A model generated the notes under the pieces. It made no database searches. It was not told the origin of the DNA and was given only the letters and a program-made list of their open reading frames with translations. Both the position numbers and the translations under genes were made by a program. Source: Leuctra nigra (lineage: Eukaryota; Arthropoda; Insecta; Plecoptera; Leuctridae). Taken from it: 64,000 nt of DNA. Shown here one piece after another: positions 1 through 12,860 of the stretch; within the stretch, counting starts at the first letter, position 1; each line of letters opens with the position of its first letter. The stretch is taken from contig OW203764.1 of assembly GCA_934045905.1 (NCBI GenBank), forward strand, positions 31,599,629-31,663,628, given 5' to 3'.

Positions 1-404
1 CCTGATAGGCTGAAAAATGAAAACGGTCTTCGATATTTCAGATCAAACTCATATTTTGCATGATTATTAAGACCAACATTGTCTCTTATTTTACAAAATT
101 TCATCCCAATCAGTTAAGAACGTATGAACTTATTAACATTTTTCATATCTGTCAGTAATGAAGTATCAAAATGAATGTTTTCCAGTGCCAGTTGAATTGC
201 ATCTGATTTGCTATATTTACCAGGATGCTTAGATGTTATTTTCAAGTTTCAATGAAAAGCATAATATGTTGTATTGATTGTGTGATCATATTTCAATTCA
301 ATATGGATGTATATGTTTTCTGTGATTGTGTACGCATTTCCTGTTCGAGAATTTGCACGTCCCCGTGCTCGCTCACCAACGCGTTACACTGAGCGTTTTC
401 CTAG
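1..404 (+). mobile_element. HINE/Helentron-like element, family A, 3' part
   Basis: The end reads GTGCTCGCTCACC, then AACGC-loop-GCGTT, then TTCCTAG followed by T: a subterminal inverted repeat, a terminal hairpin and CTAG, which is the 3' architecture of Helentron-derived DINE/HINE elements. The body closely matches 38780-39200, a complete copy, so the 5' half lies outside the window. It is non-coding. The structural match is direct; assignment to Helentron rather than canonical Helitron is inference from the inverted subterminal repeats. Confidence 0.8.
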
Positions 405-793
405 TATAATACATACTTCACGTTTATAATACTTTCATTGCAATTTCAACACTGAAATAGTGTACGTAGGTATACGAATGATTTATTATTGGATGGGTTT
501 TTAATAACTGTGCTTATTTTTGCAACAATTGATGGCTGTTCCGTAAGCCGACAACATGATTAGGGTAACAAAGCAACAACTTGTTCTGCACTATCCGCCT
601 TGTATCATAGAAACAAACTAAAGAGATTCATAAAGCACATTGTGAACCTTGTGACAGAAGTTGTTGATAATTAAAAATTGTAGAAAGTCATCTAAGACAC
701 TATGGTATAGTTTAACTATGATTATGACAAATCTCTGTTATAATATTATTATTATTTTAACTAAAATGAAACTTGTTTTGAATCTGACTGCAG

Positions 794-964
794 GACATCT
801 CTGCGCAAGAAGAGAAGCATAAACAAATCAGGAAACAAGCCCAGCACAATCACCATCTGTTCACTACAATCAAGTTTAAATCTTCGTCTTTTTCTACACG
901 AATTAGGCGTAATTTGATACTTAGCGAATATAGCAGAGATATTTTCTGTTTGTTTTACAACTAA
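794..964 (+). other. Candidate terminal-exon-like open segment
   Basis: The segment follows ctgactgcag, a plausible 3' splice site, and stays open for 56 codons, starting Asp-Ile-Ser-Ala-Gln-Glu-Glu and rich in Lys, Gln and His, before TAA. It has no ATG start and no strong donor (GTRAGT) inside. It could be a terminal exon or chance. No domain is recognised. Confidence 0.2.
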
Positions 965-1135
965 CTAGGTCTATAGAGGACAAGTGTGGGATATACCTAT
1001 TACACATACCACTTTCTATGCCAATATTATAGTTACCCGTCAGTATTGTTCATAGTTTGATGCCAATACTTATTAACCGTCACTTCTAATATAATATTCT
1101 GCTGACTTCAACAATTTTCCTTCCGTTGTCAACAG

Positions 1136-1193
1136 GTATCGCATCTCCAGACCCAAAGACCAGGAGCTGTACCAGGAAGCTGCAGATCCCTAG
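1136..1193 (+). other. Candidate short terminal exon
   Basis: A pyrimidine-rich stretch, ttttccttccgttgtcaacag, precedes an 18-codon open run (reading YRISRPKDQELYQEAADP) ending in TAG. The acceptor context and polar composition look exon-like. The piece is too short to identify, and its relation to the segment at 794 is unknown. Confidence 0.25.
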
Positions 1194-1334
1194 GGATAAG
1201 CGGGTTACCTATACCAGCACATAAGTATACCTAGAATAATACAGGATAATTTTTCTGTAATTGTGCTTCTTGAGTTGTATGTTGTGTGTTGTATGTTACT
1301 TGCTGTATTCTATATTTATGTATATTATCTATCT

Positions 1335-4300
1335 GATCTCCAATGTAATAAGTAGTGATTTTATTATAGTGTTAGTTGTTGTATTCTATATTGTTTAGTA
1401 ATTGTGCTTCATGATGATAAATGATGATCGCTGCATCAGATCTCTGAAGTACCCATGTGATCGTGACTGTAAAGCAGGTGCCTGATCTCTGAAGTAATAA
1501 GTAGTGCTTGTATTACAGTAGTAGTTGTTGTATTCTATATTGTTAAGTGTTGTGCTTCATGATGATTAATGTCGCTGCATCAGATCTCTGAAGTACCCAT
1601 GTGCTCGTGACTGTAAAGCAGGTGCCTGATCTCTGAAGTAATAAGTAGTGATTGTATTACAGTAGTAGTTGTTGTATTCTATGTTGTTAAGTGTTGTGCT
1701 TCATGATGATTAATGTCCCTGCATCAGATCTCTGAAGTACCCCATGTGCTCGTGACTGTAAAGCAGGTGCCTGATCTCTGAAGTAATAAGTAGTGATTGT
1801 ATTACAGTAGTAGTTGTTGTATTCTATGTTGTTAAGTGTTGTGCTTCATGATGATAAATGTCGCTGCATCAGATCTCTGAAGTACCCTATGTGCTCGTGA
1901 CTGTAAAGCATGCGCATATGATCTCTGAAGTAATAAGTAGTGATTTTATTATAGTAGTAGTTGTTGTATTCTATATTGTTTAGTAATTGTCCTTCATGAT
2001 GATTAATGTCGCTGCATCAGATCTCTGAAGTACCCCATGTGCTCGTGACTGTAAAGCAGGTGCCTGATCTCTGAAGTAATAAGTAGTGATTGTATTACAG
2101 TAGTAGTTGTTGTATTCGTTGTTGTTAAGTGTTGTGCTTCATGATGATAAATGTCGCTGCATCAGATCTCTGAAGTACCCTATGTGCTCGTGACTGTAAA
2201 GCATGCGCATATGATTTCTGAAGTAATAAGTAGTGATTTTATTATAGTAGTAGTTGTTGTATTCTATATTGTTAAGTGTTGTGCTTCATGATGATTAATG
2301 TCGCTGCATCAGATCTATGAAGTACCCATGTGCTCGTGACTGTAAAGCAGGTGCCTGATCTCTGAAGTAATAAGTAGTGATTGTATTACAGTAGTAGTTG
2401 TTGTATTCTATGTTGTTAAGTGTTGTGCTTCATGATGATAAATGTCGCTGCATCAGATCTCTGAAGTACCCTATGTGCTCGTGACTGTAAAGCATGCGCA
2501 TATGATCTCTGAAGTAATAAGTAGTGATTTTATTATAGTAGTAGTTGTTGTATTCTATATTGTTAAGTGTTGTGCTTCATGATGATTAATGTCGCTGCAT
2601 CAGATCTATGAAGTACCCATGTGCTCGTGACTGTAAAGCAGGTGCCTGATCTCTGAAGTAATAAGTAGTGATTGTATTACAGTAGTAGTTGTTGTATTCT
2701 ATGTTGTTAAGTGTTGTGCTTCATGATGATTAATGTCGCTGCATCAGATCTCTGAAGTACCCATGTGCTCGTGACTGTAAAGCAGGTGCCTGATCTCTGA
2801 AGTAATAAGTAGTGATTGTATTACAGTAGTAGTTGTTGTATTCTATGTTGTTAAGTGTTGTGCTTCATGATGATAAATGTCGCTGCATCAGATCTCTGAA
2901 GTACCCTATGTGCTCGTGACTGTAAAGCATGCGCATATGATCTCTGAAGTAATAAGTAGTGATTTTATTATAGTAGTAGTTGTTGTATTCTATATTGTTT
3001 AGTTATTGTCCTTCATGATGATTAATGTCGCTGCATCAGATCTCTGAAGTACCCCATGTGCTCGTGACTGTAAAGCAGGTGCCTGATCTCTGAAGTAATA
3101 AGTAGTGATTGTATTACAGTAGTAGTTGTTGTATTCTATGTTGTTAAGTGTTGTGCTTCATGATGATTAATGTCGCTGCATCAGATCTCTGAAGTACCCC
3201 ATGTGCTCGTGACTGTAAAGCAGGTGCCTGATCTCTGAAGTAATAAGTTGTGATTGTATTACAGTAGTAGTTGTTGTATTCTATGTTGTTAAGTGTTGTG
3301 CTTCATGATGATAAATGTCGCTGCATCAGATCTCTGAAGTACCCTATGTGCTCGTGACTGTAAAGCATGCGCATATGATCTCTGAAGTAATAAGTAGTGA
3401 TTGTATTACAGTAGTAGTTGTTGTATTCTATATTGTTTAGTAATTGTCCTTCATGATGATTAATGTCGCTGCATCAGATCTATGAAGTACCCCATGTGCT
3501 CGTGACTGTAAAGCAGGTGCCTGATCTCTGAAGTAATAAGTAGTGATTGTATTACAGTAGTAGTTGTTGTATTCTATATTGTTAAGTGTTGTGCTTCATG
3601 ATGATTAATGTCGCTGCATCAGATCTCTGAAGTACCCATGTGCTCGTGACTGTAAAGCAGGTGCCTGATCTCTGAAGTAATAAGTAGTGATTTTATTATA
3701 GTAGTAGTTGTTGTATTCTATATTGTTTAGTAATTGTCCTTCATGATGATTAATGTCGCTGCATCAGATCTCTGAAGTACCCCATGTGCTCGTGACTGTA
3801 AAGCAGGTGCCTGATCTCTGAAGTAATAAGTAGTGATTGTATTACAGTAGTAGTTGTTGTATTCTATGTTGTTAAGTGTTGTGCTTCATGATGATTAATG
3901 TCGCTGCATCAGATCTCTGAAGTACCCCATGTGCTCGTGACTGTAAAGCAGGTGCCTGATCTCTGAAGTAATAAGTAGTGATTGTATTACAGTAGTAGTT
4001 GTTGTATTCTATGTTGTTAAGTGTTGTGCTTCATGATGATAAATGTCGCTGCATCAGATCTCTGAAGTACCCTATGTGCTCGTGACTGTAAAGCATGCGC
4101 ATATGATCTCTGAAGTAATAAGTAGTGATTTTATTATAGTAGTAGTTGTTGTATTCTATATTGTTTAGTAATTGTCCTTCATGATGATTAATGTCGCTGC
4201 ATCAGATCTCTGAAGTACCCCATGTGCTCGTGACTGTAAAGCAGGTGCCTGATCTCTGAAGTAATAAGTAGTGATTGTATTACAGTAGTAGTTGTTGTAT

Positions 4301-7300
4301 TCTATGTTGTTAAGTGTTGTGCTTCAGGATGATTAATGTCGCTGCATCAGATCTCTGAAGTACCCCATGTGCTCGTGACTGTAAAGCAGGTGCCTGATCT
4401 CTGAAGTAATAAGTAGTGATTGTATTACAGTAGTAGTTGTTGTATTCTATGTTGTTAAGTGTTGTGCTTCATGATGATAAATGTCGCTGCATCAGATCTC
4501 TGAAGTACCCTATGTGCTCGTGACTGTAAAGCATGCGCATATGATCTCTGAAGTAATAAGTAGTGATTTTATTATAGTAGTAGTTGTTGTATTCTATATT
4601 GTTTAGTTATTGTCCTTCATGATGATTAATGTCGCTGCATCAGATCTCTGAAGTACCCCATGTGCTCGTGACTGTAAAGCAGGTGCCTGATCTCTGAAGT
4701 AATAAGTAGTGATTGTATTACAGTAGTAGTTGTTGAATTCTATGTTGTTAAGTGTTGTGCTTCATGATGATTAATGTCGCTGCATCAGATCTCTGAAGTA
4801 CCCCATGTGCTCGTGACTGTAAAGCAGGTGCCTGATCTCTGAAGTAATAAGTTGTGATTGTATTACAGTAGTAGTTGTTGTATTCTATGTTGTTAAGTGT
4901 TGTGCTTCATGATGATAAATGTCGCTGCATCAGATCTCTGAAGTACCCTATGTGCTCGTGACTGTAAAGCATGCGCATATGATCTCTGAAGTAATAAGTA
5001 GTGATTGTATTACAGTAGTAGTTGTTGTATTCTATATTGTTTAGTAATTGTCCTTCATGATGATTAATGTCGCTGCATCAGATCTATGAAGTACCCCATG
5101 TGCTCGTGACTGTAAAGCAGGTGCCTGATCTCTGAAGTAATAAGTAGTGATTGTATTACAGTAGTAGTTGTTGTATTCTATATTGTTAAGTGTTGTGCTT
5201 CATGATGATTAATGTCGCTGCATCAGATCTCTGAAGTACCCATGTGCTCGTGACTGTAAAGCAGGTGCCTGATCTCTGAAGTAATAAGTAGTGATTTTAT
5301 TATAGTAGTAGTTGTTGTATTCTATATTGTTTAGTAATTGTCCTTCATGATGATTAATGTCGCTGCATCAGATCTCTGAAGTACCCCATGTGCTCGTGAC
5401 TGTAAAGCAGGTGCCTGATCTCTGAAGTAATAAGTAGTGATTGTATTACAGTAGTAGTTGTTGTATTCTATGTTGTTAAGTGTTGTGCTTCATGATGATT
5501 AATGTCGCTGCATCAGATCTCTGAAGTACCCCATGTGCTCGTGACTGTAAAGCAGGTGCCTGATCTCTGAAGTAATAAGTAGTGATTGTATTACAGTAGT
5601 AGTTGTTGTATTCTATGTTGTTAAGTGTTGTGCTTCATGATGATAAATGTCGCTGCATCAGATCTCTGAAGTACCCTATGTGCTCGTGACTGTAAAGCAT
5701 GCGCATATGATCTCTGAAGTAATAAGTAGTGATTTTATTATAGTAGTAGTTGTTGTATTCTATATTGTTTAGTAATTGTCCTTCATGATGATTAATGTCG
5801 CTGCATCAGATCTCTGAAGTACCCCATGTGCTCGTGACTGTAAAGCAGGTGCCTGATCTCTGAAGTAATAAGTAGTGATTGTATTACAGTAGTAGTTGTT
5901 GTATTCTATGTTGTTAAGTGTTGTGCTTCATGATGATTAATGTCGCTGCATCAGATCTCTGAAGTACCCCATGTGCTCGTGACTGTAAAGCAGGTGCCTG
6001 ATCTCTGAAGTAATAAGTAGTGATTGTATTACAGTAGTAGTTGTTGTATTCTATGTTGTTAAGTGTTGTGCTTCATGATGATTAATGTCGCTGCATCAGA
6101 TCTCTGAAGTACCCATGTGCTCGTGACTGTAAAGCAGGTGCCTGATCTCTGAAGTAATAAGTAGTGATTTTATTATAGTAGTAGTTGTTGTATTCTATAT
6201 TGTTTAGTAATTGTCCTTCATGATGATTAATGTCGCTGCATCAGATCTCTGAAGTACCCCATGTGCTCGTGACTGTAAAGCAGGTGCCTGATCTCTGAAG
6301 TAATAAGTAGTGATTGTATTACAGTAGTAGTTGTTGTATTCTATGTTGTTAAGTGTTGTGCTTCATGATGATTAATGTCGCTGCATCAGATCTCTGAAGT
6401 ACCCCATGTGCTCGTGACTGTAAAGCAGGTGCCTGATCTCTGAAGTAATAAGTAGTGATTGTATTACAGTAGTAGTTGTTGTATTCTATGTTGTTAAGTG
6501 TTGTGCTTCATGATGATAAATGTCGCTGCATCAGATCTCTGAAGTACCCTATGTGCTCGTGACTGTAAAGCATGCGCATATGATCTCTGAAGTAATAAGT
6601 AGTGATTTTATTATAGTAGTAGTTGTTGTATTCTATATTGTTTAGTAATTGTCCTTCATGATGATTAATGTCGCTGCATCAGATCTCTGAAGTACCCCAT
6701 GTGCTCGTGACTGTAAAGCAGGTGCCTGATCTCTGAAGTAATAAGTAGTGATTGTATTACAGTAGTAGTTGTTGTATTCTATGTTGTTAAGTGTTGTGCT
6801 TCATGATGATTAATGTCGCTGCATCAGATCTCTGAAGTACCCCATGTGCTCGTGACTGTAAAGCAGGTGCCTGATCTCTGAAGTAATAAGTAGTGATTGT
6901 ATTACAGTAGTAGTTGTTGTATTCTATGTTGTTAAGTGTTGTGCTTCATGATGATAAATGTCGCTGCATCAGATCTCTGAAGTACCCTATGTGCTCGTGA
7001 CTGTAAAGCATGCGCATATGATCTCTGAAGTAATAAGTAGTGATTTTATTATAGTAGTAGTTGTTGTATTCTATATTGTTTAGTAATTGTCCTTCATGAT
7101 GATAAATGTCGCTGCATCAGATCTCTGAAGTACTCCATGTGCTCGTGACTGTAAAGCAGGTGCCTGATCTCTGAAGTAATAAGTAGTGATTGTATTACAG
7201 TAGTAGTTGTTGTATTCTATGTTGTTAAGTGTTGTGCTTCATGATGATAAATGTCGCTGCATCAGATCTCTGAAGTACCCTATGTGCTCGTGACTGTAAA

Positions 7301-7973
7301 GTATGCGCATATGATCTCTGAAGTAATAAGTAGTGATTTTATTATAGTAGTAGTTGTTGTATTCTATATTGTTAAGTGTTGTGCTTCATGATGATTAATG
7401 TCGCTGCATCAGATCTATGAAGTACCCATGTGCTCGTGACTGTAAAGCAGGTGCCTGATCTCTGAAGTAATAAGTAGTGATTGTATTACAGTAGTAGTTG
7501 TTGTATTCTATGTTGTTAAGTGTTGTGCTTCATGATGATAAATGTCGCTGCATCAGATCTCTGAAGTACCCTATGTGCTCGTGACTGTAAAGCATGTGCC
7601 TGATCTCTGAAGTAATAAGTAGTGATTGTATTACAGTAGTAGTTGTTGTATTCTATATTGTTAAGTGTTGTGCTTCATGATGATTAATGTCGCTGCATCA
7701 GATCTATGAAGTACCCATGTGCTCGTGACTGTAAAGCAGGTGCCTGATCTCTGCAGTAATAAGTAGTGATTGTATTACAGTAGTAGTTGTTGTATTCTAT
7801 GTTGTTAAGTGTTGTGCTTCATGATGATAATTGTCGCTGCATCAGATCTCTGAAGTACCCTATGTGCTCGTGACTGTAAAGCATGCGCATATGATCTTTG
7901 AAGTAATAAGTAGTGATTGTATTACAGTAGTAGTTGTTGTATTCTATATTGTTTAGTAATTGTGCTTCATGAG
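1335..7973. repeat. Complex satellite array, ~145-bp monomer, about 45 copies
   Basis: The monomers carry conserved blocks: a GTAATAAGTAGTGATT block, a run of GTAGTAGTTGTTGTATTC, a TTCATGATGAT block, TCGCTGCATCAGATC and TGTGCTCGTGACTGTAAAGCA. Successive GAAGTAATAA marks fall 144-147 bp apart (1491, 1635, 1780, 1927, 2073). Two main variants alternate irregularly: G-type (GCAGGTGCCTG with TGTATTACAG) and C-type (GCATGCGCATATG, mostly with TTTATTATAG). Stops occur in every frame, so it is non-coding. The first monomer (1335-1490) and the edge near 7950 are the most diverged, as expected at array margins. Confidence 0.97.
3001..6208. repeat. Two copies of an 11-monomer higher-order repeat (~1604 bp)
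   Basis: Rare variants recur at a fixed offset: AGTTATTGTC at 3001 and again at 4605 (1604 bp apart), and ATAAGTTGTG near 3242 and 4850. The G/C-type order over the first block is GGCGGGGCGGC. The second block repeats it for ten monomers and differs at the last (G instead of C near 6137). This is higher-order structure on top of the 145-bp monomer. A two-monomer duplication is also visible around 2240-2675. Confidence 0.85.
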
Positions 7974-8634
7974 TTGTAGATATGTTATATGTTGTATGTT
8001 AGTTGTTGTATTACATATTTGTGGGTATCTATATCGGTTCTGTTATGTTAAGTATAGTGATTGTACTATTTTAGTAGTTAATATAGTAAAATTCTTTATT
8101 TTAGTTACTACCTCTGTGTCGCGGTATGGTTTATTCGTGTATTATACCTGATTAACTGTTTAAACCTAATCTCAATGCTTCTTAATCTAAAGTAATATAC
8201 TAAATAGACTACCTGCGTGGCCGTGGTGATTTCTGAAGCGTTATACTCTGACTATGTAATATATTAACTGTGCTGATATTTAGGTAAAGAATGGGCAGTA
8301 CGGACTTGCCACGGGTTAATGATGAGATCCACAGCTTCCGACTGCATGCTTCTGGTCTGCTGGTCCAACCGGATGAGGACCATATAATTGGTGGGTTACA
8401 ATACGACCTTGTATCATTATTGGTACACTAGAACTATTACTTAAGAATAACAATACTGACGGTGTATTTAATACTGGCATATCAAGGTGTAGTTATATTT
8501 TTTAACGGTTTTTAATACAGGAATGCAATCCACGACTCATTTCTAATACTAACATTGTATTTATATTTAAAAGATTGATAATGATGTTCATTTTTTGGAA
8601 GTTGTGTGATTGTGAAAAGTAAATAGTGAAATAA
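7974..8634. other. Sequence between satellite and HINE
   Basis: AT-rich and mostly featureless. It contains the exon-like segment at 8291-8431. A 63-codon frame at 7960-8151 begins in the satellite edge and has no coding character. Confidence 0.4.
8291..8431 (+). other. Candidate small coding segment or first exon
   Basis: An ATG opens 46 codons; the first 34 (MGSTDLPRVNDEIHS... to ...DEDHIIG) have balanced, protein-like composition, unlike surrounding shadow ORFs. A weak donor (ATTG|GTGGGT) lies at the end of that part. An in-frame stop sits two codons before the ATG, so this would be a start exon. GC content is higher than in the flanks. No family is recognised. Confidence 0.3.
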
Positions 8635-9297
8635 TTAAGCGAACGGAGCGAGCGTCTCCACTTGAAACTTATGGCTCGAATCTCTGTTTTTTTTTTAATT
8701 ATTTATTTATTTTTATTTGTGCATCTGGCGTCTCCTGCCAAAAGAAGTAAGGGATCAGGCCAATTTTTTCACAAAACTTATATTACTTTTCTGGTTGTGG
8801 TCAAAATGATTTTCAGCAAGATCGCTCCATTGGTTGGATCGGAAACATGATTTTTGTATCGTAGCAACGAAATCTTCTGCGAAATGTTCATAAAATACCT
8901 GTGGACCATGATTACTGCATTTCTGTCAGTTGGGCAGTGACATTATGTTTTCACAATTATTTTGACATTGACAGGAGTTGTTAAACAATTTTGATATTCT
9001 GCCAGTGATTATTCTTGCTGTTTGGCGATGATGTCTTAAAAGTATTTATTTCTGTAGAAAAATGTTACATTTCTGTGATCCTGGGAGTGACGGGAAAGTC
9101 TTTTGTTTCTCTTGGATTTATATTGAATGCAAGGTTTTGTGTCAATCTTCCCAGTTTCTGAAGAAAATTTGAACTATTATGTGATCCTGCAAGTGATTAT
9201 TTGTGGATTATTTACGGCATTTCGGTTAGATCATGGTTAGATGTGTGCTGCACACCGGTGCTCGCTTATCAACGCGTTACACCGAGCGTTTTCCTAG
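8635..9297 (+). mobile_element. HINE/Helentron-like element, complete (663 bp)
   Basis: The 5' end is TTAAGCGAACGGAGCGAGCGTC, with a poly-T tract about 50 bp inside. The 3' end is GTGCTCGCTTATC, AACGC hairpin GCGTT, TTCCTAG|T. The body resembles 27702-28241 (both carry GGCTCGAATCTCT). Non-coding and non-autonomous; the 62-codon frame inside is incidental. Confidence 0.85.
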
Positions 9298-9591
9298 TAA
9301 AAAACAATTCTCATGAAAATGTTCATCTTCTTTGAAGTTTACTCTTTCATTATTGAACTAAATCATATCAGTGGGAAGTATTATTGTATTAAAATGATGC
9401 GTTGAACCAGGGGCTGGATTAACAAAAGGTTTTAAGCCCTATACCGGCATATGCCGGTATAGCATTACAACTACCAATATATCTTTTACCATGCTATTAC
9501 CATGTTAAAGGCCCCCTGTCATTAAAATGCCATTCTAGATCATGTTTGAGGTAATGTAATCACATAAGAGCCACCGTTTGTACGAATACAG

Positions 9592-11332
9592 CGCCGAAAA
9601 CCAGAATGCTATGCGATATTCCAATCGGAAGTTACAGCGCGCTCAATTCTTGAAAGTGGAGGTAGGGGGAACACGTCACCGCTACGGTAGGCGTGGTTTT
9701 TCTATAGTAGAGCTGCTAGAACCGTATAACGAAATAATTCGGGTTTTTGGTGATAAAAACGTAGATTTTGGATATGTTGTAGAGGAAAAAATACTATTTG
9801 ATTTGACAAGAGGATTAATTTCATATCTACCCCCGTTAGGGGGTGGCAAGGGTTCAAATTTCGGGGAAGATTTCATATCAATATTAATTCCCACGAATTG
9901 TACAAATATAAGATACCACATAAAATGCGATAAATTGTAAAAATGTTCAAATAATATGTAATAAATGTAATGTTGACCAATAATTGTAAGGGGGTGGTTA
10001 AATTTCACCCTTTGCCTTAAATATTTGTTATAATTCACAGTTTAATTTATTATTTAAAAATTCAATCGATAAATAAAATTACACGGATTAGTGATACGAT
10101 ATGTGTTTTAAATTTAGAGTGACCTATGCTCGTCAGATGGTGATAAGGGTTTAATGTTAGGGGATGATTTCAATTAAAAATAATTCTGATTAACTGCAAA
10201 GGCTCTAATTTAAATTGTAACAAGGTCCAAAACAATTGGTAAAAAATATAATTTAATAATGAACACGATTTGTAGGGGGGGGGGGGGGGGGGGAGTTGGA
10301 GGATTTCAACCCCTGACTCATATTATCATCTTCTACATATGGGCCTCGCTACATTTTATGGCATGCCCAGTGGCATCAATATTTGTACTGCTAATTAGTA
10401 TTTAAATGAAATCTTCCCGCACACGTCTCCCTCAACTTTTAATCCTTGCCACCCCCAACGGGGGTAGCTAGGTTAAAGTTAAAGTACAGGTCACTTCAAA
10501 TACAAAACAAATGTCATAACATAAATCTATTAATTTTATCTAGCAGTTAAATTATCAAAACTTGAAATTGATGCATAAATGGGAAATATAGATAATTTAT
10601 GAGGTAGGGGTGGAATTTACACCCCTCCCCTCCCTCACCATCCACCATTTTAATGTTTGTGAATTCTACATTTTATATTGAACTTACTTTGGATTTCGTT
10701 GCAATAAAGTAGGTAGTAACTCATATTTTCTCAATTCATTGTAATTAACATTTAAATTAATTCATCCCCTAACACCTTTACGACCCCTTCACGGTGATAG
10801 GTCACTCTAGATATAAAACGAATATCGTAACAAGAATCTATGTAAATTTATCTATCGATTGAATGCTCAAAACTTAAAATCGCCCTGTAATTGTGAAAAA
10901 TAGTAAATATTAAGAAAAGGGTGAAATTTTACCACCCCTTACAAGTTTTGTTCCATATTAAATTTTTTATATATTATTTGGACCTTGTTACAATTTATCG
11001 TACGTCAAGTGGTATGTTTTATTAGTACAGTTCTTTGAAATTAATAATTATATGAAACCATCCCTCAAACTTTGAACCCTTGCCACCCCCTAACGGGGGT
11101 AGATATGAAACACCTCCTGGGGTCACAGCAAATGGTTATATTTTCTCTACAACATATCTAAAATATACGATTTTATCACCAAACCCCGAAATGTTTCGTT
11201 AAATGGCTCTTTGCAGCTCGACTATAGAGAAACCACGCCTACCGTAGCGGTGACGACACGGAATCAGCCGCCTATGGGTTATATGGGAATAACTTTCAAA
11301 CTAGAGCTCGTAGAGACTTCCCGTTTTCGGCG
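9592..11332. mobile_element. Foldback element with CGCCGAAAAC termini (1.74 kb)
   Basis: The ends CGCCGAAAAC / GTTTTCGGCG are inverted. Strong inner matches include CACCGCTACGGTAGGCGTGG (9677 / 11236, inverted), CCCCCGTTAGGGGGTGGCAAG (9832 / 11085) and AACAAGGTCC (10219 / 10982). The symmetry continues to a centre near 10450, so most of the element is one long imperfect palindrome. It interrupts the left arm of the larger inverted structure, so it is younger. A 120-codon frame at 9578-9940 reads across its left end and has an antisense frame of equal length, so it is probably not a gene. Confidence 0.75.
10275..10293. repeat. Poly-G tract (19 G)
   Basis: An uninterrupted G run near the centre of the foldback element. 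Confidence 0.99.
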
Positions 11333-12750
11333 TTGGACTTTTAACCCCTTATGGACCAAATATTTATTTTGCATGAAAAAAAATCTGAAATATGTTTTCT
11401 ATAGTATATAACACCCAACAAAAAATAAAAAAAATATTTGAAAAAAATCCGACAACAATAAAAAATTTTTTAGCTAGAGGTCAAAAAAGCCCTTCCGGGC
11501 ATCTAAGACCTTTTCTATATGTTAGTGATTTTTTTAATTAATGACTATTACTTATATAATTTTTTATATTTCATGTCATGTCAATCATAATACACTATGA
11601 ATATATTTATAATGCCAATTATGCTACTTTATATTGTATATAATGCTAGGTGGAGTACGATAAGCGGTATCGGCTTTAGCGGAAACGTCATTCCACGTAG
11701 TTCATGTAGGATATCTTTGTACAGAAACATAATGGAAGTCAACCACATCAGCAGGTCCATCTCCTTCAAAAGATCTAGTTACTTTAGTATTTACATCATA
11801 AGAATTACCGTCCGTATCATCATTTTGGGGTTCGGAATTATCATCGGAAGCGTTGCGCTAACTATCGCAAACAGTCGTTAATGCCTTAGGGTGACAATAC
11901 AACGTGCTGAACCAAATTTTTTTAATAAAATATCGTATATGTTCACTTAGGAGTCATTTGAATGATCGAAATTAAATTTATTTTGATTTTTCAAGATTTA
12001 TAACAGACATAACCTAACTTATGTTCTTGTACCCCGTTGCCCAGAAGGGCGAAAAAGGCCTCTACACAAAATTGCCAATAATTCAAACAAATTTGATCAC
12101 ATAGACATTTCATGACAGTTCAGTCACATATAAGATATTACTTCACCTATTTATAATTTTTAAATCACCACAATTCGTAAAATATATTGGGAAATAAATA
12201 AATAAGAATAGCAATTCACATCAAGCTGCCATTTTGGAATTACCAAGTTTTAAAGTTGAATAAATACATAACAAATGCTGTGATTGGTCAAAGAGAGTGT
12301 TTTTCTAGATTGCTGTACTCACACTAGTTGGATATGACCGTTGATTGAAGAACAGAATAAGATGTTCAACGCCCGTGTTAAATCTGCTGCGCTTTTTTCC
12401 TTCCCCGCGGGACGGGGTAACGGTTAGTTCGGCATCCAAGCGTACGCAGCGCTCGAGTTCGCTTGTCTCTCTCACTCACTCTCTCACTCCTTCTCTCTCG
12501 CACCCGCACTCTGCGCGCGCAACGCCAGTCATCTGGATGCTTGCTGCATCCAAGTGGATTCCACTGCCCACGCGGCATCCAAAGTCCCCTCGATCCCCTC
12601 CACCGCCTTCTATCGAGGTGAACTTGACTGCATCCCGTCCGTCGAGCGGCACCAAGACAAAGTTTTCAGGCACGATTCTATTTGCAATGATTTTGCAGGT
12701 ATAAATTATTTAAAAAAATTTGAAAATAAAATTTTCGTGCATCCACAAAT
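11333..12750. other. Remainder of left inverted arm, with GC-rich block
   Basis: Contains the left-arm blocks at 11344, 12032, 12341 and 12424 of the 9408-18760 structure. 12400-12660 is locally GC-rich with CT-repeats (CTCTCTCACTCACTC), like 18180-18320 on the other side. Frames of 60-120 codons occur on both strands here, as expected in GC-rich sequence with few stops, and I do not call a gene. A promoter or CpG-rich origin of the block is possible but unproved. Confidence 0.4.
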
Positions 12751-12860
12751 TAGGGCCGGTATTACCACAGTTAATTAATGTTGGATTAAATTTTGCGGCA
12801 CAGCCAATGATTGATAATGATTGAAACAGTTGAATTTAATCCAAAAGTTAGAATAACAAA
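12751..12860. mobile_element. Fragment of AGGGCCGGTAT-type MITE
   Basis: It starts AGGGCCGGTATTACCACAGTTAA and contains GGCACAGCCAATGATTG and TTGAATTTAATCCAAAAGTTAG, matching the complete MITE at 61141-61298. The far terminal repeat is missing. Confidence 0.6.

Larger units (their letters stand above)
405..1334. other. Unassigned AT-rich sequence with two exon-like segments
   Basis: No transposon ends or long ORF are seen. Two short segments preceded by AG acceptor-like sequence are listed separately; the rest shows nothing I can name. Confidence 0.4.

Noticed and set aside
1335..7973. CRISPR-like array
   Set aside because: The whole ~145-bp unit is conserved with no unique spacers, and the context is eukaryotic; it is a satellite.
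9578..9940. 120-codon plus frame as a gene
   Set aside because: It starts outside and runs into a foldback element, is mirrored by a 118-codon antisense frame, and has no domain.
12345..12778. Overlapping frames of 65-119 codons on both strands
   Set aside because: GC-rich, CT-repeat sequence with few stops; no motif and no preferred strand.
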